Assembly (NCBI RefSeq): GCF_019320115.1
Contig: NC_089591.1
Coordinates: forward strand, 55,924,078 to 55,988,077
Direction: 5' to 3'
Length of the DNA: 64,000 nucleotides
From: Miscanthus floridulus
Lineage: Eukaryota; Streptophyta; Magnoliopsida; Poales; Poaceae
Part shown: piece after piece, positions 35,946-44,622 of the stretch
How positions within the stretch are numbered: position 1 is the first letter of the stretch
Layout of the letters: every line of letters starts with the position of its first letter
The notes under the pieces: model-generated
Seen by the model: only the letters and a program-made list of their open reading frames with translations
What the model was told of the DNA's origin: nothing
The model's database searches: none
Made by a program: the position numbers and the translations under genes

Positions 35946-36325
35946 CTATCGGCGGCCGGCGAGGCGATTGAGCCAGGCGTTGCGGAGCTGGAGCTCGACG
36001 GGGTCGCCGAAGCACTGCACCCGCGCGAGGCAGAAGTGCGTGCAGAACCCGGCCGACGAGCGCACGCGGCAGGTGTCGAGCACGTAGCACGACGCGCACT
36101 CCATGCCGCGCGCCTGCACCACCAGCCCCCACACCTGCCGCGCCTCCGGGGCGGAGGCGCCGCCGTCCGCGGCCACCTGCTCGACCTAAGATGATCCCGT
36201 CCAGCCTCCGCTGCCCGCCGGGCCCCCACCGGCGCCACACGTCCGGCCAGCTCTCCGGCGCCGCAGGCTCCCGCCGGACCGTCAGGCGCTCGCCCTCGCC
36301 GTCGTCTCTGCGCGTGGTTTCGTCC
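35946..36325 (-). pseudogene. Cys-rich plant protein of unknown function, frameshifted
   Basis: The minus strand reads VDETTRRDDGEGERLTVRRE, SWPDVWRRWGPGGQRRLDGIIL and then, one base out of phase, VEQVAADGGASAPEARQVWG, GMECASCYVLDTCRVRSSAG, FCTHFCLARVQCFGDPVELQ and LRNAWLNRLAGRR before TAG at 35946. Six Cys in the pattern C-x2-C-x6-C...C-x3-C-x5-C suggest a metal-binding or disulfide-stabilised fold. A single-base loss near 36186 (ATCTTAGGTCGAG) separates the halves. No start codon is present upstream: the frame begins where sequence changes near 36327. The 3' UTR may extend to about 35660. Function unknown. Confidence 0.5.
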
Positions 36326-36327
36326 AC

Positions 36328-36732
36328 GTAAAGTTACGCGGAGGGGGGGGGAGAATTTTCAAGTCGTACAAGATTATTATGAGTAAATATTAAAAGTTAT
36401 TGAAGAAAGTTTTTTCTCCATCTTTCTTAAAAAAAAAAGAATTAGAACGATGTTTAGGATGTCCGCGTCGGATCGGCTCCACCGGACCAAGTTTATGCCA
36501 CGCTCGCGGTGGCTTATTGTTTTTTTTTCTTTTTTCATTTTTGATGAACTCTGGCTTATTGCATTCGCCGCCATTTGCCCTGCCAATCAGGAAATTGGTT
36601 ATTAGAAACCAGTAATCTCCAACATTAATAGCAACTTAGTACGAGGTAATTGCAGTTTAGCGACTAATCAGGCGTTTGTTAATAATAGTAGTAGTAGTAA
36701 TAATGAAGAATTGAATTAGGCTAATATTTAAT
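36328..36732. other. Spacer before the outer TIR element
   Basis: It contains G-, A- and T-runs (36342-36351, 36429-36440, 36519-36530) and a TAGTAG/TAATAA microsatellite at about 36687-36702. No gene is recognised. Confidence 0.4.
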
Positions 36733-36959
36733 GAGAGAATTATATATTTGGTACTAAAACAAATCAGTCTGTCATATTTGGCACTAGAAAATTTGAACTA
36801 CCTTATTTAATACCGAGTTAAAATTTTCTTCTACAAATGACACTGCCATCCATCTAGGCCAATAACAATGTCAAGTGGCTGGCGAAATGATTTGAATGCC
36901 CTTGTTTATAGCAGGAGTCCACAGTGGCATATAGGAAAAGAATAAATGAATAGATTGTC

Positions 36960-37780
36960 AAATAAAGAAATCATTTATTCTTGTGAACTAAAATATGAGA
37001 TTTTGATAATTGAAAACTGAAAATAAATAATCAATAGTTTTCAGCATGCAAACAAAACTGGAATCACATTTTTTCACTTGAAGTGTCTCGTCTGGGAGGA
37101 ATGCAAACAAAACTGGAATCACAAATTTGCGGAGTTCTAATAATCTCCTAATGAATTCTGCAACAGATGAATGCACAACAGCACAGGTACTAGAATGACA
37201 ATAGCTAGCTTCTTCACAGTTCATCACCCCCTATGGCCGTAACAGAGAGGGATCGTGAAGGACATGGCTCGTGCGCCGGATCTGCGCACGACGGAAAAGC
37301 TCCTCGCTGTGCACGACCGATGAGGGAGCGGTGGAGGTAGGGCTCGCCTTCGAGGACGACAGGGCCGGGGCTAGTGCCGCGCGCGACGGGATCTGCAGCG
37401 CGGACTAGGGCGCCGCAGCGGAGGGGCTCCACCGGTGTTGATGATGGAGCAGAGGGGCGTCGCCGTAAAATCTGCCAGCGATGGAGCTCCGCGCGTCCAA
37501 AGATGGAGCTCTGCGGCCCCCGCGCCGTGAGCTAGGACCTGCGCCGGCGGGCGAGGAACTCCCGCCGCGTCCCCGTGCCTCGATCTGCCGAGCCCGCCGC
37601 GAGATGGTGCCGCGAGCTACTAGGCGCGAGATGGCACCGCGAGCTCCTGGGCGCCGAAGGCCGACGCCCGACGGCTCCTCCGCCCCAACTTCGGCGCCCG
37701 ATGGCACCTCCGCCCCAACCTCGTCTCCTCCACCGTCCAACATCTAGGGTTTCTTTTTTTCGGAGAGCAAGTTGGAATCG
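36960..37780 (-). other. Interior of the outer TIR element
   Basis: At 37040-37125 there is a small direct repeat (GCAAACAAAACTGGAATCAC twice). From 37230 to 37745 the DNA becomes very GC-rich, with a minus-strand frame starting MLDGGGDEVGAEVPSGAEVG just after AAACCCTAG. GGCGCC/GCGAGC-type repeats look like a captured first exon of a host gene. No family is recognised. Confidence 0.35.
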
Positions 37781-38261
37781 ACACGAAGAGAGGCTTTTAC
37801 CTGTGCGCCGTTAAGAAAGTTTGCAATTACGCATAGGTCATTAAAAAAAGTTGCTCCCACGAGTGTCATTGGGCTGAATTTCTTTGCTCTCCAAGCCATT
37901 CGGTCTATAATCTGTTTGTTTTTCACCGTTTGGCAGCCCTTACATGTGGGGGCCCGGTTAGTGTAAAGTTTAAAATACCCTTCCCTAGTCCTATTCTCTT
38001 GCTTCTTTCTCTCTCTGCCAAGTGGGGCCAAGCTGACAGCGGGCCGGCTCCACCTTCCTCCTCGCCGCGCTCTAGCCTCGCGCCGCGCCGACACCAGGGT
38101 GGAGCTCGCTCGCCCGCTCTCGCGCTCATGGCGGCCGGGGCAGAGCTCCCCTGCGGCCGGGGCGGAGCTGCCCTCCACGCGCACCCGTGGCGGCTGGGGC
38201 GGAGCTCCCCCTGAGCGCGACGGACGGGGTGGAGCTCGCCTGTGCCCGCGCGGTGGACAGG

Positions 38262-38445
38262 ATGGAGCTGTGCAAGAAGCTGAGGCAGCGCGGGATCGAC
38301 CCCATCACCCACCGCCCCATTGCCGACCTCACGCACAGCATCGGCGCGCTCGGCGCTCGCCATCTGCCCGCCGCAGCCAGCGCCCTCTCCACCCCGGCCA
38401 CCCCGAGCGGCGCGGACGAGCTCTGCTCGGGCCATGGGGACGGCG
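38262..38445 (+). pseudogene. Captured R2R3-MYB transcription factor fragment
   Basis: The plus strand reads LCKKLRQRGIDPITHRPIAD followed by LTHSIGALGARHLPAAA. In plant R2R3-MYB proteins the R3 repeat ends with NYWNTHL.KKL..RGIDP.THRP, so this fragment starts exactly at the last residues of R3 and continues into the linker. Everything upstream of the Leu, including the DNA-binding repeats, is missing and replaced by unrelated GC-rich sequence. The frame stays open to 38582 but has no MYB activity. It lies in the inner Pack-MULE. Confidence 0.7.
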
Positions 38446-38830
38446 GCGGCGGCATCGTGCTGGAGACGGTCGCGCCGCCCAGTCTCCATGTCGTACCATG
38501 GCCCGTGGCTCTGGGAAAAATATGCAAGCACACGAACGGCTTAATTGAGAACTGTCCGTCGGCAGCATGCTCGCCGCAGTAGAGGAGGCCGGGGCGCGGG
38601 GGGAGGCGGCGTCCGCGGTGCGCGGGCGAGCTCGCCGGGCTCGGGGCACTGGCCGCGCGCGTCGACACGTGCGGGTGCCGTGCAGCTCCTGCATGTACGC
38701 GTGGGGGCTCCTATTGCTGCACAGCATCAGCGACGCCGTGTTCCGGGGCAAGATGGCCGCCATGACATGCAGCTCCGTGCTTCGTGTTCATGTTCGCATG
38801 AGTTAACCAATACTGTTTCTTGCCTTATGC

Positions 38831-39250
38831 CTATGCGAACTCTGATATGCGAACTTGTACACGATCGCATGGATGGCGCACGTCAAGCAGCTGGGACACG
38901 CCGAGGATGCTGGGCGAGATGACCTTGGGCTCCAGCAGCTTCCGCAGCAGGTCGAGCTCCACGGGGACGTCCCTCGCCTCCGCCGCCACCTTCGCGAGGT
39001 CCTCGGCACCCGCACTCGCCCGCGGGTTCGCGGCCACGACGCCCTCGGCCGTGACCTGCACCACGAGCGACGCCGCCACGGCTGCGGCCGCTAATGTGGG
39101 CTTGGGCGCGATGGGCTGGAACCACGCCAGGATCTCGTTGGCCTTGACGGCCGTGTCCGCCGGCTGCACCATGGCCATGGCGAGGCGCGCTGCCGGTGCT
39201 GGTGAACATGCCCTTCGGCAACGGCGCGATGTCGCCGGGGTCAACAGCAC
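38831..39250 (-). pseudogene. Second captured GC-rich gene fragment in the Pack-MULE
   Basis: The minus strand is open and encodes VKANEILAWFQPIAPKPTLA, AAAVAASLVVQVTAEGVVAA, EDLAKVAAEARDVPVELDLL and RKLLEPKVISPSILGVSQLL. The alternating hydrophobic and charged pattern looks like real protein, unlike the random translations of the other frames. I do not recognise the family. It has the opposite orientation to the MYB fragment, consistent with capture from a separate locus. Confidence 0.4.
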
Positions 39251-39880
39251 GATGCCTTCTCGTGCAGGCGTTGCTCAAGGCCGGGCGCTCCGGCCGGTGT
39301 TCAAGCCTATGGCCGCACCACCTTGAGCACTTGGGACGGCAACGAGGGCGGAGAACCCGACGGCAGGCAGAGCTCCCTTGGCCCTCTGTGTGCGCAGGAA
39401 AAAGAAGAGAAAGAAAAAGAGAGTTTGGGTGGCTGACAAATGGACCCCACTGTAGGGTAAAATGGTCATTTCACATGTCTATTTGACACCGTTAGATAGA
39501 AAAGCGGACGGAATGGTTTGGAGAGCAAAGAAGTTCAGCACGATGACACGCGTGGGAGCTCAACCTTTTTAATGGCTTGTGCGTAATTGCAAACTTTCTT
39601 AATGGCACATAGGTAAAAGCCTCACACGAAGAAGGGGAGGAAGCGTGCGCGACTCCGCGTCAGGCAGGAGACGAGCCGCGACAGTACATGAGGGTATTTT
39701 GGTATTTCTCAAAGAAAGCTGACATGGTCAACAGAGTCATCTAACGGATGGATGCACCAAATGGACGATTGTGCCATTTACATAAGAAATATTCAGTTTG
39801 ACGCCAGATACGAAAGTTCAATTTTTTAGTGCCAAATATGAAAGACTGATTTGTTTCAATGCTAAATTTATAATTCTCTT

Positions 39881-40805
39881 ACCGAACACAGTGTTGTCAC
39901 GCTGTCACCCTTCTTCATTACCATTCCCATGTATACCCCCACCCCCTCATGTACTACTATTACACATGGGCACGGGACTCACAAATGGGAGTAGTAGCGT
40001 TCCCGTTTGTGGGAACTTTGCATTTGATTTTTTTTCGGGAAAATATTTCTAGGCCGTAACATTGCAATTTGATGTCGAGCCTTTTTGAAGGTCAAAAACA
40101 CTTGGGCGCTGCTTCCCCAGGAAACGTTGGGCCAAGAAAAGGGGCTAGGCTCCATGGTGAGCGTAAGAGGGACGCCAGGTTTCACGCCCGAGCTGCCTCA
40201 CCGGCGTGCCGCGAGGCAATGCGGGAGACAGGAATGGCCTCAACGAGGGAAAGGGCTTTGGGGGTAGGGAGGAGAAGCTCACCGAGGGTGTGGATCGATG
40301 TGTCGCGAGGAGGAGGTCGTGGCCGTGAAGACTCGGTGCTGGGCATCTCTCGTGTCGCGCTGCGTGCCGGCGCGTCCTTACTGGATCTCGCACACCAGGC
40401 GCTCCGGCCTGGTGGTCAAGAGGTGCGGGTGGCGGCGCAATGGTAGCATTGTAGGGTGGGGTTTTTTATAGGCAACGTATCACGTGTAAACCAACAAACT
40501 TGTGCAAACTTAAAAACTACTAATCAGGACCACTAGATGCTGATCCAATAGATGGGGTGCGAGGTGGGATTTTTTTACGCTTAAGCCCCCCACCCGTCGG
40601 CCTTTTTTTGTGCTTAAGCCGCGCGTCTTTCTTTGACTTCTTGCTCTAATTTTCTTCTATTGTACTTGGCTAGATCTGACTCTAGATCTGACTAATATAT
40701 GATCCAAGCTTCTTTGCACTATCTGGCACGGCGTTGGCGTCCTTGCTTTAATTTGTTTCTTCTTTCTCTGGCCTGTTCCTAGCTCCTGGTTTCATTATCG
40801 TGCCC
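39881..40805. other. Spacer between the TIR element and the Gypsy remnant
   Basis: It holds a GC-rich block at about 40120-40445 whose frames have no recognised motif, and CT-rich sequence at 40570-40800. The left end of the Gypsy remnant lies somewhere here, but no LTR or target duplication was found to fix it. Confidence 0.35.
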
Positions 40806-41450
40806 CTAGGTAAAGGGTGATATGTTGGATTCGGATTCATCTGATGACCTGATGTCGGGTACTTCTGGAGGGACCAACGGTGATCGGGGACGGCGAACCA
40901 TGAATACTTCTCGTGCATGAAGTGTCCTGTTATTGACGTTGGCTTCCACGCTGTCAGAGTTGTTGAGAACTTCAGTAGAGGCTTCAGCGTCGTAGATTGA
41001 ATCTCCTTCTTGGTAGGGTAGAATCATCGTCGTGCCAACTAGTCGGGTGCCGTTATCCTTAGGAACAGAGCCTGGCCAGTGGACGATGTAGTTTTGAGAT
41101 GTCATAGTCAGTACAAGGCCTTTTTGAGCTCCATTTAGTGGCATTCTAAGCACCGGGTCGATAGATCTCTCGAGCTATGCCTGATAAGATGTTGCCACGT
41201 TATGGAGCCCAAACGGAAAAGAACTCGGCTTCTCGAAAGAACTCTGAATGTTCTCCGAGTTGTATTCTTGATGGGTTGATGTCGCATTCCAGACTGTCGA
41301 AAAAGAACTCAGACTGTTGTGGAAAGAACTCGGGTAAGACTCCATCTTAGATGCGGAGGCTGAGTTCGAGTCGGATGCGGATGGCTACGAAGTCTGAGTT
41401 GGATCAGACATCACGAGCCGCATGAGTTTTCCAGCGAGTTGATCTGTCAT
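40806..41450 (-). pseudogene. Gag N-terminal region of a Gypsy remnant
   Basis: The minus-strand frame starts at ATG 41450 (MTDQLAGKLMRLVMSDPTQT) and reads through a TAG after QTS and another after SYQA into LRMPLNGAQKGLVLTMTSQN, SIYDAEASTEVLNNSDSVEA and PEVPDIRSSDESESNISPFT, stopping at TAG 40808-40806. It lies 200 bases from the primer-site side of an LTR in the right orientation for the start of gag. Pol is absent: the element was truncated after this point. The stops correspond to single-transition changes. Confidence 0.6.
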
Positions 41451-41625
41451 GGTCGCTGAAACAGCGAGGTCTTCATGGTGATCCAAATCTTCGAGGAGAT
41501 GGCCTTAGAGCTTGCCGTTGTCATCCGCTTTGCAGATCCATGATCCAAAGATGAAAGTTGATCCTGTTGAGAATATCATGTTGTCGAGGTCCATTGAGCT
41601 CTCGGATGCAAATCCGCCAAAAGCC

Positions 41626-41649
41626 CCTACCTGGCGCGCCAGCTATCGA
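41626..41649 (-). other. Primer-site region of the Gypsy remnant
   Basis: Next to the LTR end, the minus strand reads TCGATAGCTGGCGCGCCAGG followed by TAGGGGCTTTT. TGGCGCGCCAGGTAGGGG is the usual first internal sequence after the LTR in several grass Gypsy families. Confidence 0.6.
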
Positions 41650-41850
41650 TGTTTCACCATCGATAGCCTGCCACGGGGGTACTCAGGGCAGTTGTTCGGG
41701 CTTCGGCGTATGCAGAACTCGACGGTTAACGCAAGAGACAGTCAATTTATCCTAGTGCGGGCCCTTGACCGTGATCGAGTAACAGCCCTACGTCCAGTCG
41801 GCGCTAGCCTTTGCATTAGATTGATCGTAATGTTGTGTTGTGATCGTCGC

Positions 41851-44125
41851 TGAAGGGTCGAGATGGCGACTAGGTCTAGCCAAGACTACACCACTCTATC
41901 TATATTCACAAGCACCTTGCAAAGATACTAATCAAGCAACAAAGGTGTCGGGCTAGCTAGAGCTCTCCTAACCAATTCTAGAAGCAAGGTCACACAAACC
42001 TATGCTACTAGTACTTTAAGCAATAAGGGAGCTCCTACACATGCTAGTAAGCAAAAGCACAAAGTCAACTAAGCTCAATAGTAATGCTCAATAACAAGGC
42101 AACCAATGTTGAATTAGAGAGCGTAAATACTTAGCTACACAAACTAAGCAAAGTGACTAACAAGGTTACATAAACCAAATTAGCTACGCAAGGAAGCTAC
42201 TTCTATGCTACACAAGCAAGAAGATAATTAGCAAGCTACATAAGCTAACTAATTATTAAAGCAACAACACAAGCTCAATGTATATAAAAGTAATTGCAAG
42301 CTTGTGTAACGGGAATACAAACCAACGGGAAAAACAAGGTTGACACGATGATTTTTCTCCCGAGGTTCACGTGTTTGCCAATACGCTAGTCCCCGTTGTG
42401 TCGACCGCTCACTTGGTGGTTCGATGGCTAATTGGCATCATCCACCAAGCCCGCACATCGGGTGCCACAAGAACCTACCCCAGAAGTGAGGGTAGCTCAA
42501 TGACACGCTTTACTAAAGTTGCTCTTCGTGGCTCCCGCAAGGCGAGCACAATACCCCTCACAAAGCACTTCTTCAGAGCGCCGCACAAGCTTCTTGCGGG
42601 CTTTCACGGAGACCACCACCAAGCCGTCTAGGAGGTGGTAACCTCCAAGAGTAACAAGCACCACCGGTTTGTAACTCGATCACCTAGTGCCACTTGATGC
42701 AACCTCACGATGCAACCGCACTAGAATCGCTCACTCACACAATCGGATGATCACTATCAAGTATGTATGAGATGGAGGGCTCCTAAGCACTCTCAAGCAT
42801 GGACACAAAGTCCTCCAAAGTGCTCAACTCCAGCCATGGCCGAAGGCCACTTCTATTTATAGCCCCAAGGGCTAAACTAGCCGTTACCTCTTCACTGGGC
42901 AACTGTCGGGTCGACCGAACGCTCCAGTCGTGTTGACTGGACGCTAGACCACAGCGTCCGGTCGCCCGATGACAGCCACGTGTCACCTGCGTTCAACGGC
43001 ATTCTTTCGATCTCAACGGTCATCTTCTGACCGAACGCAACTTCAACTGACCGGACGCTGGACCTCAGTGTCCGGTCATTTACAGTAAGATACCGACCTT
43101 GACCGGACGCGTCCGGTCGCACATGATCAGACGCAGCCCAGCGTCCGGTCATACTCCAGCTCCTACGTCACCATACGTCAGCCTGACCGGATGTGTCCTG
43201 CAAGTGTCCGGTCACTACGTGACCAGCGTCTGGTGCACTCTGTGAGACCCTGTCTTTTCTGTGTAGTGCGTCGGTGGCACCGTCGGACTGTCCGCACTCT
43301 ACGGGCGGACACTCCGTCGATGTAGTTTCTTCACCAAGTTGATCCACATCAACTCCAACTCCATCTCCTTTATAAATGTGCCAACACCACTAAGTGTACA
43401 CCACCATGTGTATGTGTGTTAGCTTTTCACAATTATTTCCCAAAGGATGTTAGCCACTCAACTTGCCACGCCACTCGATCCTAGCGACGATGCAAAGTTA
43501 GATCACTCGAGTGGCACTAGATGACCGATATACAAATAAGTTTGCTCCTCTTGATAGTACAGCCATCTATCCTAAACCTGGTCATAAACTTCTCTACACA
43601 CCTATGACCGGTGAAATGAAATGCCCTAGGTTATACCTTTACCTTGCGCATTCTATTCCATCTCCTCCAATGTCGATGCAACACATGCACCAACATGATC
43701 AATAATGATATGATCCACTTTATATCATCACATGATCATATTGGTTCATCGATCTTGACTTCACTTGCTTTTTATCGTTGCCTTCGTCCATCGGCGCCAA
43801 GTCTTGCTCAAGCTTCACCGCCACGCGGTTCATCGCTCCAAAGCCTCCGACTTGCCCTTCACGCTTGCAACCGGTCCATCAAGCCAAGTCTTGTCTTGAT
43901 CTTCTTCACCTTGATCACATGACTCAATGTCATGTCTCATGTGCATTTAAGCTCCTTCATCATCACATGTGTGAGCTTTACAATATCTCCAAGCCATTTT
44001 CACCTTTATGGCATATGTTGCTCACACACATATACCTGTGGACTAATCACCTGTGTATCTCATATAAACACAATTAGTCCACCTAAGTTGTCACTCAATT
44101 ACCAAAACCATACAAGGACCTTTCA
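41851..44125 (-). mobile_element. Copia-type solo LTR A (minus orientation)
   Basis: 2,275 bp from TGAAGGGTCGAG to GGACCTTTCA (plus strand). It is flanked by GTCGC (41846-41850) and GTCAC (44126-44130), a 5-bp target duplication with one transition. It has no internal coding region. Read on the minus strand it is the same family as 49896-52384 (TGAAAGGTCCTTGT start, GGTGGACTAATTG, GAGCAACATATGCCAT). It contains the GACCGGACGC array at about 42895-43215 and TATAAATA (complement of 42854-42861). A solo LTR results from recombination between the two LTRs of a full element. Confidence 0.88.
42895..43215. repeat. GACCGGACGC-type motif array in solo LTR A
   Basis: Copies such as TGACCGGACGCTGG, AGCGTCCGGTCGCC, TTGACCGGACGCGTCCGGTC and CAGCGTCCGGTCAT lie about 35-360 bases from the TATA box on its upstream side (minus-strand reading). 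Confidence 0.75.
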
Positions 44126-44331
44126 GTCACTCTCTTCCACCTTCTGCCCCCGATCTAGGATCCTTGCCCTCCTTTATATAGTCTAAGAGGTAAGAGTTCT
44201 AGTCAGTTTACAATGTAGAGTCCTAGTAGGATTATAGGATAACACTACTACTAGGATTATATGGGAGGAATCCTAGTTAAACTAGATCTTCTCTCTTCCT
44301 TGCGGGGTATCCCGTGGGTCCTGCATCGACA

Positions 44332-44622
44332 ATCACATTATCACATATTAGTGATATCATAGTCATACATCGAGTTTCTAACTTAAAAGAGAACAAATTA
44401 GCAAGATTTACTTTATTACATTGCCACACTGGCGGAATCACTCAGAGCACACAGCATCTAGAACAGTTACGGAAGAATGGAGGCGGGTCGCGGAAGCATC
44501 TTCATCAACCATCTTGAGCGTAGGACAAGGCCCCTAGTCCTCCCAACCATCTCCCTCTCAAAGTCGTAGTCGGGCTCAAAACTTGCTAAACAATTTTCAG
44601 TACGATTTGTACTGGCCACTGG
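44332..44622. other. Short stretch between Gypsy LTR and the large solo LTR
   Basis: 290 bases without recognised features, ending in the ACTGG target duplication. Confidence 0.4.

Larger units (their letters stand above)
37790..39623. mobile_element. Inner Pack-MULE with perfect 9-bp target duplication
   Basis: An 1,834-bp element has TIRs starting GAGGCTTTTACC (37790) and ending GGTAAAAGCCTC (39623), about 120 bp long and clearly homologous in inverted orientation. Identical 9-bp target duplications ACACGAAGA lie at 37781-37789 and 39624-39632, the size produced by Mutator-type transposases. The interior (about 37930-39480) is GC-rich, gene-like and non-transposase, including an R2R3-MYB fragment. 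This is the hallmark of a Pack-MULE that captured host exons. It is inserted in the outer TIR element. Confidence 0.88.
36733..39880. mobile_element. Outer MULE-like TIR element, host of an inner Pack-MULE
   Basis: Sequence from 36733 (GAGAATTATA...AAACAAATCAGTCT) recurs as an inverted copy ending at 39880. Over about 110 bases the two ends align with roughly a quarter of positions differing, for example CATATTTGGCACTAGAAAAT against CATATTTGGCACTAAAAAAT. Long TIRs of this kind suggest a Mutator-like element. No convincing target duplication was found at the edges (left ATTTAATGA, right TTACCGAAC), so the ends are uncertain by some bases or the TSD has decayed. No transposase is present. Confidence 0.6.
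41650..44331 (-). repeat. 5' LTR of the Gypsy remnant, split by a solo LTR
   Basis: The minus strand reads TGTCGATGCAGG (from 44331) to GGTGAAACA (41650), with TG/CA ends. Removing the nested solo LTR (41851-44125) and its duplicated target leaves about 402 bp. Its 41650-41850 half is clearly homologous to 55183-55385, the LTR of the large Gypsy element on the right: both contain ACCATCGATAGCCT, CACGGGGGTAC and CGACCGTGATCGAGTAA-like segments. Confidence 0.8.

Noticed and set aside
40478..40484. ATCAC near 40480 as the left target duplication of the Gypsy remnant (right flank ATCAC at 44332)
   Set aside because: A 5-bp match is expected by chance in this interval and no LTR end lies next to it.
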